This document shows positions 9,806 to 18,230 of a stretch of 64,000 nt of DNA, piece after piece. Source of the DNA: Vitreoscilla stercoraria DSM 513 (GTDB taxonomy: Bacteria > Pseudomonadota > Gammaproteobacteria > Burkholderiales > Neisseriaceae); contig NZ_KB908028.1 of assembly GCF_000382305.1 (NCBI RefSeq), positions 31,125 to 95,124 of the forward strand, read 5' to 3'. The notes beneath the pieces were generated by a model, which saw only the letters and a program-made list of their open reading frames with translations, did no database searches and was not told where the DNA came from. Position numbers and translations under genes: made by a program. The stretch's first letter is position 1. Every line of letters starts with the position of its first letter.

Positions 9806-11197
9806 ATGTCCATTCGTACCCGTTTTGCCCCAAGTCCAACCGGTTATTTGCATATCGGTGGCGTGCGCACGGCTTTGTTCTCTTGGGCAGTCGCTAAAAA
9901 GAACCAAGGTCAATTTGTATTGCGCATCGAAGACACTGATTTGGAACGCTCAACGCCTGAATCCGTACAAGCGATTTTGGACGGCATGAATTGGGTGGCC
10001 ATGGGCTACGACGAAGGTCCGTTCTACCAAACCCAACGCTTTGACCGTTACAAAGAATTGATTGCGCAATTGATTGCCGAAGACAAAGCGTATTATTGCT
10101 ACACCACCAAAGCTGAGTTGGATGCACAACGCGCTCAAGCGGAAGAAGCCAAAACGCATTTCGCTTACGACAGAAAATGGCGTCCTGAAGCAGGCAAAAC
10201 CTTGCCTGCTGCCCCTGAAGGTGTGCCACCTGTGGTACGTTTTAAAATGCCTATTGATGGCGTGACTTCTTGGGTCGATGCAGTCAAAGGCGAAATCAGC
10301 TTTGACAACAAAGAATTGGACGACTTGATTATTGCGCGTGCCGATGGCACCCCAACCTACAATTTCTGTGTGGTGGTGGATGATTTGGACATGGGTATGA
10401 GCCACATCATTCGTGGTGATGACCATGTGAACAACACGCCAAAACAAATCAATATTTTAAAAGCTTTGACCGACCAAATGCCTGTTTATGGTCATTTGCC
10501 AATGATTTTGAATCCGAATGGTCAAAAAATGTCCAAACGCCGCGATGCTGTGAGCGTGGTCGATTATGACCGCCAAGGCATTTTGCCTGAAGCATTGCTT
10601 AATTATTTGGCTCGTTTGGGCTGGGCACATGGCGATGATGAGTTTTTCACGATGGAACAATTTGTAGAATGGTTTGATTTGAAAGATGTCAGCCCATCGG
10701 CAAGCCGTTTTGACCATGAAAAATTGTTGTGGCTAAACGCCCAACACATCAAAGCCAAAACCAACGAACAATTGGCCGCTTTAGTACAACCGCGCTTGCA
10801 AGTGCGTGATATCGACCAAGAAAGTGCGCCTGATTTGGCTGAGATTTTGGAATTGGTCAAAGAACGTGCGCAAGACTTGAACACTTTGGCAGATGAATGC
10901 GTGTATTTTTACCGCAAATCCACGCCAACTGACGAAGAAACCAAAAAACATTGGGACGAAGAAGCGCCTGCTCGCATGCGCCGCTTTGCTTCTGAGTTAG
11001 AAGGTTTAACCGATTGGACTGCCGAAGCGATTCACGACTTGTTCAAACCATTTTGTGAAAAAGAAGGCATCAAAATGGGTAAGCTGGGCATGCCTTTGCG
11101 CTTGGCTGTGTGTGGCACCAGCAAAACCCCATCGATTGATGCGGTTTTGGCCTTACTCGGCCGCACCGAGGTCTTAAAACGCCTCCACGAAGCTTAA
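9806..11197 (+). CDS. gltX: Glutamyl-tRNA synthetase
   Basis: The 463-residue class I synthetase charges tRNA-Glu. The HIGH-type signature is at residues 16-19 (LHIGG) and the KMSKR loop is near residue 241. Length and the C-terminal anticodon-binding region fit the discriminating bacterial enzyme of about 470 residues. Start choice: an in-frame TTG at 9785 exists, but the ATG at 9806 gives the expected N-terminus (MSIRTRFAPSPTG). A hairpin terminator follows. Confidence 0.97.
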   Translation: MSIRTRFAPSPTGYLHIGGVRTALFSWAVAKKNQGQFVLRIEDTDLERSTPESVQAILDGMNWVAMGYDEGPFYQTQRFDRYKELIAQLIAEDKAYYCYTTKAELDAQRAQAEEAKTHFAYDRKWRPEAGKTLPAAPEGVPPVVRFKMPIDGVTSWVDAVKGEISFDNKELDDLIIARADGTPTYNFCVVVDDLDMGMSHIIRGDDHVNNTPKQINILKALTDQMPVYGHLPMILNPNGQKMSKRRDAVSVVDYDRQGILPEALLNYLARLGWAHGDDEFFTMEQFVEWFDLKDVSPSASRFDHEKLLWLNAQHIKAKTNEQLAALVQPRLQVRDIDQESAPDLAEILELVKERAQDLNTLADECVYFYRKSTPTDEETKKHWDEEAPARMRRFASELEGLTDWTAEAIHDLFKPFCEKEGIKMGKLGMPLRLAVCGTSKTPSIDAVLALLGRTEVLKRLHEA

Positions 11198-11207
11198 CGC
11201 GCCCAAA

Positions 11208-11230
11208 CAACGCCCCCTTGTGGGGCGTTG
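11208..11230 (+). terminator. Hairpin after gltX
   Basis: CAACGCCCC pairs with GGGGCGTTG around a short loop, ten bases after the gltX stop. The T-tract is weak. Confidence 0.6.
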
Positions 11231-11334
11231 TGCGTTTGAGAAATTGTATTTGCGTGGTTCATCATCGTTTTATGAACCACACTTTTTATTCCGACAGGTC
11301 ATGTACCTGTAACCTGTACAACCCGATGCTATAA

Positions 11335-11346
11335 GCGTCCTGTAAA
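11335..11346 (+). repeat. DUS-like word upstream of xpt
   Basis: Exact GCGTCCTGTAAA, 13 bases before the xpt start, so inside the 5' untranslated region. Confidence 0.85.
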
Positions 11347-11359
11347 AATGTAGAACACC

Positions 11360-11938
11360 ATGCAATCATTAGAAAATAAAATCCGTGAAGTCGGTAAAGT
11401 TTTGTCACCAATTGTTTTGAAAGTCGATGCGTTTTTAAACCACCAAATCGACGCTGCATTGATGAAAGCCGTCGGTGAAGAATTTGCCGCACGCTTTAGC
11501 GATGTCAAAGCCACCAAAATTTTGACTTTGGAATCTTCAGGCATTGCCCCTGCGACCATGTTGGGCTTGGTGTTGGGTTTGCCAGTGATTTTTGCGCGCA
11601 AACGCAAATCTTTGACTTTGTCTGACAATTTGCTGTCAGCTACCGTGCATTCATTCACCAAAAACGTCACCAGTGAAATTTCGGTTTCACGCGACTTTTT
11701 AAAAGCAGGCGACCAAGTCATCATCATCGACGACTTTTTGGCCAATGGCGAAGCGGTACGTGGCTTGTTGAGCGTGGTTGAGCAAGCAGATGCCACAGCA
11801 GTCGGTGTCGGCATTGTGATTGAAAAAGGTTTCCAACACGGTGGTAAAGAATTGCGTGAAAAAGGCGTACGTGTGGAATCTTTGGCAATTGTTGACAGCA
11901 TGGATGTTGATCACATCACGTTCCGCCAACAAGACTAA
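11360..11938 (+). CDS. xpt: Xanthine phosphoribosyltransferase
   Basis: The 192-residue protein is of the Bacillus-type Xpt family, which converts xanthine and PRPP to XMP in purine salvage. The PRPP-binding motif is clear (VIIIDDFLANGEA, residues about 124-136). The loop with FARKRKSLTL and the C-terminal VDSMDVDHITF also fit Xpt. The 120-base leader upstream did not show a purine riboswitch that I could fold by eye. A strong terminator follows the stop. Confidence 0.9.
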   Translation: MQSLENKIREVGKVLSPIVLKVDAFLNHQIDAALMKAVGEEFAARFSDVKATKILTLESSGIAPATMLGLVLGLPVIFARKRKSLTLSDNLLSATVHSFTKNVTSEISVSRDFLKAGDQVIIIDDFLANGEAVRGLLSVVEQADATAVGVGIVIEKGFQHGGKELREKGVRVESLAIVDSMDVDHITFRQQD

Positions 11939-11950
11939 GCGTCCTGTAAA
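11939..11950 (+). repeat. DUS-like word at the xpt stop
   Basis: Exact GCGTCCTGTAAA starting at the base after the xpt stop codon. Confidence 0.85.
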
Positions 11951-11959
11951 CCAAACTTC

Positions 11960-11988
11960 GAGCCGCAAGCCATGTTTGCGGCTTTTTG
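11960..11988 (+). terminator. Intrinsic terminator after xpt
   Basis: AGCCGCAA (11961) pairs with TTGCGGCT (11976) and is followed by a T-run (TTTTT). The arrangement is clear for the + strand. Confidence 0.8.
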
Positions 11989-12082
11989 CTGCCACAGCCA
12001 ACCTTCTTGCAAAACACTTGAAACCTTGAGCACACCGCCCTTACAATCGCCAATTATCCATGCACAATAATGGACATCCATC

Positions 12083-12538
12083 ATGAATACCGAATTTTTG
12101 TTTACCTTGCCTGCCGACAATGGCGAAGATTTTGTCGCGGCTGAACATTTGCCATTGGTGGTGTATTTTTACCCCAAAGACGCCACCCCTGGCTGCACCA
12201 CCGAAGCACAAGCCTTTCGTGACCACATCGAAGCGTTCAAAAGCGCAGGTTATACCGTCGTCGGCATCTCGCGCGACTCAGTCAAATCGCATCAAAATTT
12301 TGTTTGCAAACAAGAATTGAATTTTCCATTGCTGTCAGATAAAGAAGAAACTGTTTGCCGTCAATTTGATGTCATCAAAGAAAAAAACATGTATGGCAAA
12401 AAAGTGATGGGCATTGAGCGCTCCACTTTTATACTCAATAGCGACGGTGAAATGGTGCACCAATGGCGCAAAGTCAAAGTAGCAGGACATGTGGAAGAAG
12501 TCTTGGCCACCGTACAAAACTTAGCTAAGTCAAATTAA
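12083..12538 (+). CDS. bcp: Peroxiredoxin, Bcp/PrxQ type
   Basis: The 151-residue thiol peroxidase reduces hydrogen peroxide and organic peroxides using thioredoxin. The peroxidatic Cys38 lies in the conserved YFYPKDATPGCTTEA. The usual Bcp resolving cysteine five residues later is absent. Cys75 and Cys91 are the only other candidates, so the enzyme may use a different resolving residue or act as a 1-Cys enzyme. It is convergent with the AraC gene, with only seven bases between stops. Confidence 0.9.
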   Translation: MNTEFLFTLPADNGEDFVAAEHLPLVVYFYPKDATPGCTTEAQAFRDHIEAFKSAGYTVVGISRDSVKSHQNFVCKQELNFPLLSDKEETVCRQFDVIKEKNMYGKKVMGIERSTFILNSDGEMVHQWRKVKVAGHVEEVLATVQNLAKSN

Positions 12539-12545
12539 GCACGTT

Positions 12546-13343
12546 TCAATCTCCAACGTGTTGCGACAATACATAACGCTTGGGTGTCATGCCCAAGCGT
12601 TTTTTAAACACCGTGATAAACGCACTGACCGATTCATAACCCAAATCCATAGACACTTGCTGCACGCTTTTGCCAGCGGCCAATTGCAACAAAGCATGCA
12701 ACAATTGCACTTGCTGGCGCCATCTGGCAAAACTCAAACCCGTGTCTTGCTTAACCAAGCGCGACAAATTGCGCTCACTCATCGCCAATTTTTGCGCCCA
12801 ATACACACTGCTGCCAGCATGATTGGGTTCACGCAACAATACTTGGTACAACACTTGTAAGCGTTCGTGTTGCAACACAGGAATGGCAAAAGCCTGCGTG
12901 GGAGCCGCTTGCAATTCTAACAACAATAAAGCAACCAAATGGTGTTGGTACGCCACATCCACTTCTGCTGCCGCTTGCAAATTCACCAGTCGCAATAACA
13001 ACTCCCGCAATAAAGCACTGACAGCCAACACACCTGCGGGAATGGTGGTCAATGGCGTTTGTGCTGCCACAAAGACCATACACACTTGGGCATTGTGAGT
13101 CACATAATTGGTATGCACATGATGAGGCGGAATCCAAACCGCCGCTTGCGGTGGCACCATCCACACCTGTCCATTGATGACACAACGCACACCGCCCGCC
13201 AAAGCCAATACCAATTGCCCTTGCTCATGGGCATGCTCAGGCGATTCATAATCACAATCTTGCGCTTGTACCAAAGTTGCGCTGACACAATGTGTTTGGC
13301 TGCTGTTTTTAGTGTGATGCAAATAATGGTACAAATGGCTCAT
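12546..13343 (-). CDS. AraC-family regulator (NimR-like)
   Basis: The 265-residue regulator has an N-terminal cupin sensor domain (EHAHEQGQLVLALAGG, then VPPQAAVWIPPHHVH). Two C-terminal helix-turn-helix motifs lie at residues about 165-260 (VQQVSMDLGYESVSAFITVFKKRLGMTPKRY). It is divergent from a CynX/NimT-type transporter, the arrangement of the E. coli nimR/nimT pair, in which the regulator represses the pump gene. The same control is inferred here through the 95-base gap 13344-13438. Confidence 0.85.
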   Translation of the reverse strand: MSHLYHYLHHTKNSSQTHCVSATLVQAQDCDYESPEHAHEQGQLVLALAGGVRCVINGQVWMVPPQAAVWIPPHHVHTNYVTHNAQVCMVFVAAQTPLTTIPAGVLAVSALLRELLLRLVNLQAAAEVDVAYQHHLVALLLLELQAAPTQAFAIPVLQHERLQVLYQVLLREPNHAGSSVYWAQKLAMSERNLSRLVKQDTGLSFARWRQQVQLLHALLQLAAGKSVQQVSMDLGYESVSAFITVFKKRLGMTPKRYVLSQHVGD

Positions 13344-13438
13344 ATTGTCTGATTTGAGTGATTTTTTGGCATTATAGCGAAATTTTTACCTAAGCAATTG
13401 TAATACACTGTGCGATTGCATTTTAAAGTCTGCTTGAT

Positions 13439-14614
13439 ATGTCAACCAAACGCTTGTCTTTATTGCTCATTGGCATTTTATTGATTGCCGCCAATTTGCG
13501 TTTACCCATCACCAGCATCGGCCCTGTGATACAAAACATCGGGCAAGATTTTCAATTGAGCAGCGCGGCTTTGGGTTTGTTAACCACCTTGCCGTTGCTC
13601 GCTTTTGCCATCATCTCGCCTTTGGCACCCAAATTGGCGCAACGCATAGGCTTAAACCGCAGCTTGAGCGTGTGTTTGATTGTCATCATTGTCGGTTTTA
13701 CAGGACGCTTGTTACCATCTTTATCCCTGTTTTACCTGTCCACAGCCTTGATTGGTGCAGGCATCGCCATCGGCAATGTGTTGCTACCCAGCCTCATCAA
13801 ACAGCGTTATCCCGACAACATTGCTTTAATGACCAGTGTTTATGCTTTCACCATGTCGGTTGCTGCCGCCCTCGCTTCCATGTGGGTATTGCCTTTAACC
13901 AATTGGTGGCAAGGACAATGGGCATGGGCTTTGGGCAGTTTTGTGTTATTGCCTATCGTAAGCTTGGTGTTGTGGTTGCCACAATGCCGTCGTGAGCCAA
14001 CGCCCGCCCAAACCCATGCCACCGAACAAGCACATACACCATCCAAACCCATGTGGCATTATGGTTTGGCTTGGCAAGTGACAATATTTTTGGGTTTGAA
14101 TTCGATGATTTATTACAGCATCATCACATGGCTGCCCAGCATGTTACAGGACGCTTCTTACACTGCCGCACAAGCAGGCAGCTTGCACGGTTGGTTACAA
14201 ATGGCATCGGCTTTGCCCGGCTTTTTGCTCGTACCCTTAATACGCCGCTGTGCCGACCAACGTGTGCCAGCGAGCTTGGTCAGTGGTTTGATGTTGGCGG
14301 GTTTATTGGGTTTGGCCTATTTCCCGCAATACGCCACAGTGTGGGCAATTGCCATCGGTTTTGGTTCAGGCGGCACCATTTTACTCGGCTTAATGTTCAT
14401 GGGTTTGCGCACTCAAACCCCGCAAAAAGCCGCTTCTTTGTCCGCCATGGCGCAAAGCATCGGTTATTTGCTCGCCGCTGCCGCACCGCCATTATTGGGC
14501 TTATTGCAACAACAATCTGCCTCGTGGTTCGGTGTTTTGTGGCTATTGAGCGTTGCTGCATTCATTGTGTTAATCAATGGCTTAGGTGCAGGTCGCAATC
14601 TTAAAATTCCTTAG
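13439..14614 (+). CDS. CynX/NimT-family MFS transporter
   Basis: The 391-residue protein has twelve predicted membrane segments. It resembles the CynX/NimT branch of the major facilitator superfamily (ANLRLPITSIGPVIQNI near the start, then GLLTTLPLLAFAIISPLAP). NimT exports 2-nitroimidazole and CynX is linked to cyanate, but the substrate here is unknown. The divergent AraC gene supports a NimR-NimT-like pair. DUS-like words fall inside the gene at 13697-13708 (exact, encoding Thr-Gly-Arg) and 14143-14154 (one mismatch, encoding Leu-Gln-Asp-Ala). Confidence 0.82.
   Translation: MSTKRLSLLLIGILLIAANLRLPITSIGPVIQNIGQDFQLSSAALGLLTTLPLLAFAIISPLAPKLAQRIGLNRSLSVCLIVIIVGFTGRLLPSLSLFYLSTALIGAGIAIGNVLLPSLIKQRYPDNIALMTSVYAFTMSVAAALASMWVLPLTNWWQGQWAWALGSFVLLPIVSLVLWLPQCRREPTPAQTHATEQAHTPSKPMWHYGLAWQVTIFLGLNSMIYYSIITWLPSMLQDASYTAAQAGSLHGWLQMASALPGFLLVPLIRRCADQRVPASLVSGLMLAGLLGLAYFPQYATVWAIAIGFGSGGTILLGLMFMGLRTQTPQKAASLSAMAQSIGYLLAAAAPPLLGLLQQQSASWFGVLWLLSVAAFIVLINGLGAGRNLKIP
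13697..13708 (-). repeat. DUS-like word inside the NimT-like gene
   Basis: Exact reverse copy of GCGTCCTGTAAA, read in frame as Phe-Thr-Gly-Arg. Confidence 0.85.
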
Positions 14615-14717
14615 TCATCTCTTTGTCATTTATTTTCGACACACTGCCAACATGGTTACAGGACGCTGAAAACATCATTTTCATTGGCAATCACCATGAA
14701 TGTGTGTTTTGATTTGT

Positions 14718-14748
14718 ATCAGGTAGCGGCGCTATGCCGTTGCCTGAT
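14718..14748 (+). promoter_or_regulatory. Strong hairpin in the leader of the PhoH-type gene
   Basis: A 13-base stem (14718-14730 with 14736-14748, eleven Watson-Crick and two G-U pairs) closes a five-base loop. It ends 54 bases before the phoH start. The downstream T-content is low, so it may be a terminator of the preceding gene or a 5' structure controlling the next one. Confidence 0.5.
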
Positions 14749-14802
14749 AACAATCTGTTTCCCATCTGAAAACCATATTTTATGTGAATCAAGAGGGCTG
14801 CC

Positions 14803-16200
14803 ATGACGACTCAAAAACTGTTTGTTTTAGATACCAATGTATTGTTACACGACCCACAAAGTTTGTTTCGTTTTGCTGAACACGATGTTTATTTGCCTTT
14901 AATCACTTTAGAAGAAATGGATGCTCACAAAGTGGGCATGTCCGATGTGGCACGCAATGCCAGACAAGCCAGCCGCTACATTGACCAATTGTTCAACCAC
15001 GCTCCCGATGCCTTAAGTTCAGGCATTCCATTGCATTTGAGCGGTTTCAAAGAAGCACAAGGCAAACTCTTGTTGCAAACCACTTTGAATATCGCCCCTT
15101 TGCCTGAAAGTCTGTCGGATGAAAAAGCCGACAATCTCATCTTGGCTTTGGTCAAATACCTACACGAACACCCCAATGGCTACAATGATGTGGCTTTGGT
15201 GTCCAAAGACATCAATATCCGCCTCAAAGCCCGCGCTTTGGGCTTGCCTGCCGAAGATTATTTCAATGACAAAGTCTTAGAAGACAGCGACATGTTGTAC
15301 AGCGGTTATCGCCAATTGGATGCCGATTTTTGGCTCAGAAACGGCAGCCAATTAGAGTCTTGGCAAGAACAAGGCAAGGCGCATTACCGCATCCAAGGCA
15401 AAGATGCCCAATCTTTATTACACAATGAATTGTTGTTAGACCAAGACGATAACAAAACCTTGCAAGCGCGCGTCGTGTCCATCGATAACACCCAACCAAG
15501 CGCCATTTTACAAACCGTTAAAGATTACAGTCACAACAAAAACAGCGTTTTTGGCATCACTTCTCGCAATTGGGGACAAAATTATGCATTAAATTTGTTG
15601 ATGAATCCTGACATAGACTTAGTGACTTTGCTTGGACAAGCGGGCACAGGCAAAACCTTGCTGACTTTGGCAGCGGCATTGACTCAAGTATTGGACCAAC
15701 AACTGTACAACGAAATCATCATGACCCGTGTCACCGTTCCTGTGGGCGATGACATCGGTTTTTTACCCGGCACCGAAGAAGAAAAAATGAACCCGTGGAT
15801 GGGCGCATTAGAAGACAATTTGGAAGTTTTAACCCACAGCGATGACATGGGCGGAGCATGGGCAAGAGCGGCCACGCAAGACATGGTGCGCAATAAAATC
15901 AAAGTCAAATCCATCAACTTCATGCGTGGACGCACGTTTCAACACAAATTTTTGATTGTTGATGAAGCACAAAACTTAACGTCCAAACAAATGAAAACGT
16001 TGATCACCCGCGCAGGCGAAGGCACTAAAATCGTTTGTATGGGCAATTTGGCACAAATTGACACACCGTATTTGAGCGAAGGTTCCAGTGGTTTGACTTA
16101 TTTGGTGGATCGCTTCAAAAACTGGCCACATTTTGGTCACATCACGTTGCAACAAGGCGAGCGTTCCCGCTTGGCGGCGCATGCAGTTTCGGTCTTGTAA
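14803..16200 (+). CDS. PhoH-family ATPase with N-terminal PIN domain (YlaK-like)
   Basis: The 465-residue protein joins a PIN nuclease domain (residues about 5-140, with FVLDTNVLLHDP providing the first acidic residue) to a PhoH ATPase domain. The Walker A motif is at residues 278-285 (GQAGTGKT), Walker B is FLIVDEAQN near residue 385, and the C-terminal GERSRLA is typical of PhoH. PIN-PhoH proteins are thought to be RNA helicases/ribonucleases. AAGAGGG lies just before the start. The gene is followed by an inverted DUS-like pair. Confidence 0.9.
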   Translation: MTTQKLFVLDTNVLLHDPQSLFRFAEHDVYLPLITLEEMDAHKVGMSDVARNARQASRYIDQLFNHAPDALSSGIPLHLSGFKEAQGKLLLQTTLNIAPLPESLSDEKADNLILALVKYLHEHPNGYNDVALVSKDINIRLKARALGLPAEDYFNDKVLEDSDMLYSGYRQLDADFWLRNGSQLESWQEQGKAHYRIQGKDAQSLLHNELLLDQDDNKTLQARVVSIDNTQPSAILQTVKDYSHNKNSVFGITSRNWGQNYALNLLMNPDIDLVTLLGQAGTGKTLLTLAAALTQVLDQQLYNEIIMTRVTVPVGDDIGFLPGTEEEKMNPWMGALEDNLEVLTHSDDMGGAWARAATQDMVRNKIKVKSINFMRGRTFQHKFLIVDEAQNLTSKQMKTLITRAGEGTKIVCMGNLAQIDTPYLSEGSSGLTYLVDRFKNWPHFGHITLQQGERSRLAAHAVSVL

Positions 16201-16220
16201 ACCACTCCAGACTTTGTCCA

Positions 16221-16246
16221 GCGTCCTGTAAACTGTTACAGGACGC
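16221..16246. terminator. Inverted DUS-like pair after the PhoH-type gene
   Basis: GCGTCCTGTAAA at 16221 (exact) and its reverse complement at 16235 (one mismatch) are separated by two bases. They form a hairpin 20 bases after the stop. Confidence 0.7.
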
Positions 16247-16297
16247 TGAATAACCCTATTCCAATACGCTGCCTCTTAACCGACTTAAACCTTTGAA

Positions 16298-16309
16298 GCG
16301 TCCTGTAAA
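16298..16309 (+). repeat. DUS-like word upstream of dsbD
   Basis: Exact GCGTCCTGTAAA, 18 bases before the dsbD start. Confidence 0.85.
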
Positions 16310-16327
16310 CATGTCCAACATGTTAGA

Positions 16328-18172
16328 ATGCAGCCTATTTCAATATTCTCAGTGGATGATGCCTTGTTCGCTCAACGCCATTTACAGGCCGCATGGCAGT
16401 TTTGCCTTTTGGTTATCATGCTTGGGTTCGTATGTTTGCCCGTTGCTCAAGCCAATATCAATCCCAAATCCATTTTGCCCGCACACCAAGCGTACCAAAC
16501 ACAAGTGTTTGCCACAGAAAATGGTGTTTCGGTTCAGTTTGATATTGCAAAAGGTTATTATTTATACCAACAAAAAATTGCCGTTCACAGCACCGGTCCC
16601 CATCTCAAACCACCTGAATTCAGCCCCACTACAACCAAAACCGATGAGTTTTTTGGCACACAACCGGTGTATTACCAAGTGGCACAAATCAATATCCCGT
16701 TTCAGGACGCTTATGATATGAGCCAACCTTATCAATTGGTGGTTGAGTATCAAGGCTGTGCCGATGTCGGTGTGTGTTATCCGCCAAGCAAAGCGGTGTT
16801 TGACATCAATCAAGTCGGTGTCATCACACCAACGAGCACCGACAAAACGAATGTGTTCACCCAAAGCCAACCGAATTTCAATTTCAATACCACCAACGCA
16901 TCCAACACCCACAACGAGCGTTTTCAACTCAATGACAATCAATTATGGCAAAGTCTGCTGACGTTTTTTATCGCGGGCATCGGTCTGAGTTTGACCGCTT
17001 GCATGTATCCCTTACTGCCGATTGTCTCTAGCATCGTAGTCGGACAAAAACGCAGCCGCCGCATCGCTTTTGGTTTGTCGTTTTTGTATGTGCAAGGTTT
17101 GGCAGTCACTTATGCTTTGGTCGGTGTTATCACAGCCTTAACAGGCGCGCTGCTGATGGCTTGGCTGCAACAAGCATGGGTGATTTTGAGTGCCGCATTG
17201 GTATTGGTTGTTTTGGCTTTGGCAATGTTTGATGTGATTCAAATTCAATTACCCAGCCGCCTACAATCATATTTCCAACAAACATCGAGCCGTTTTTCAG
17301 GCGGTAAAATCGTGTCGGTCTTTTTCATGGGCATGTTGTCAGCATTGATTGTCGGTCCTTGTGTCGCACCGCCATTGGCATTTGCTTTGGGCTACATCGC
17401 TCAAAGTGGCAACGCCTTTGTAGGCGGTGCCGCCTTGTATGCCATGGCTTTGGGAACGGGTTTGCCCTTGATTTTGGTAGCCACATTCGGCGCGCATATC
17501 TTGCCCAAAGCTGGCACATGGATGAATGGTGTCAAAGTCATTTTCGGCTGTTTGCTGTTGATGGCGGCCGTGTATTTGGCACGTCCATTTTTACCGTTTT
17601 GGCTCAATGTCAGCTTGTATGGCGCAATTTTGTTTGGTTTGGGTTTGTATTGGGTCATACAAAGCCACCAAGTCATCCCCAAATGGCGTTATTTGCCTTT
17701 GATTTTGGGCGCCAGTTTGATAGCCATCAGCGCTTATTTCACAGGTGAAACCATTCGCGGTAAAGTCACGCCCATACACCAATTTTTAAGCTTACAAGCG
17801 CCCAACCAAGCGCATTTTGGCAAGCAATTTACCGATGTGAGTTTGTTACAGGACGCTGTTGCCACCGCTTTACAACAAGACCCAAGCAAGCCTGTCATCG
17901 TGGACTTTTATGCCGATTGGTGTGTCACTTGCATCCAAATGCAAATGAATACCTTCAACACAGACACCGTCAAACACAGTATTGACGAACAACGCTTTTT
18001 TACCATTGATGTGACTGCAAACACGCCCGAGCACCAAGCTTTATTGAAAGAATATGGCTTGTTTGGTCCACCGGGAATTTTCAAAATTCATGCCAATGGC
18101 AGCAAAAGTGAGCCTGTATTGGGGTTTGTCTCGGCAGATGAATTTGTCAAATGGGCACATGCTAAACCTTGA
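16328..18172 (+). CDS. dsbD: Thiol:disulfide interchange protein DsbD
   Basis: The 614-residue inner-membrane protein moves reducing power from cytoplasmic thioredoxin to periplasmic partners such as DsbC and cytochrome c maturation factors. All three modules are present. After a signal segment (to about residue 38), the N-terminal domain carries Cys144 and Cys150 (GCADVGVCYPPSK). The eight-helix core has CMYPLLPI and GPCVAPP. The C-terminal thioredoxin domain has the CVTC active site at 532-535. No clear ribosome binding site precedes the ATG at 16328, so a slightly later start is possible. A DUS-like word at 17845-17856 (one mismatch) encodes Leu-Gln-Asp-Ala. Confidence 0.94.
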   Translation: MQPISIFSVDDALFAQRHLQAAWQFCLLVIMLGFVCLPVAQANINPKSILPAHQAYQTQVFATENGVSVQFDIAKGYYLYQQKIAVHSTGPHLKPPEFSPTTTKTDEFFGTQPVYYQVAQINIPFQDAYDMSQPYQLVVEYQGCADVGVCYPPSKAVFDINQVGVITPTSTDKTNVFTQSQPNFNFNTTNASNTHNERFQLNDNQLWQSLLTFFIAGIGLSLTACMYPLLPIVSSIVVGQKRSRRIAFGLSFLYVQGLAVTYALVGVITALTGALLMAWLQQAWVILSAALVLVVLALAMFDVIQIQLPSRLQSYFQQTSSRFSGGKIVSVFFMGMLSALIVGPCVAPPLAFALGYIAQSGNAFVGGAALYAMALGTGLPLILVATFGAHILPKAGTWMNGVKVIFGCLLLMAAVYLARPFLPFWLNVSLYGAILFGLGLYWVIQSHQVIPKWRYLPLILGASLIAISAYFTGETIRGKVTPIHQFLSLQAPNQAHFGKQFTDVSLLQDAVATALQQDPSKPVIVDFYADWCVTCIQMQMNTFNTDTVKHSIDEQRFFTIDVTANTPEHQALLKEYGLFGPPGIFKIHANGSKSEPVLGFVSADEFVKWAHAKP

Positions 18173-18182
18173 TTCACAAACA

Positions 18183-18211
18183 CTTACAGGACGCTTTAAG
18201 CGTCCTGTAAA
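18183..18211. terminator. Inverted DUS-like pair between dsbD and prmC
   Basis: This pair has the opposite order from the others: the reverse copy comes first (18183-18194, one mismatch) and the forward copy second (18200-18211, exact). The result is a near-perfect palindrome between two convergent genes, suited to end transcription from both sides. Confidence 0.7.
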
Positions 18212-18230
18212 CATTGATACACACTCAAAA

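Noticed and set aside
11198..11359. Purine riboswitch before xpt
   Set aside because: The leader contains a gltX terminator and a DUS-like word, but I could not fold the three-way junction or find the conserved loop bases by eye.
12540..12560. Hairpin CACGTT/AACGTG between bcp and the AraC gene as terminator
   Set aside because: The six-base stem has a nine-base loop, no T-run, and overlaps the AraC stop, which is too weak to list.
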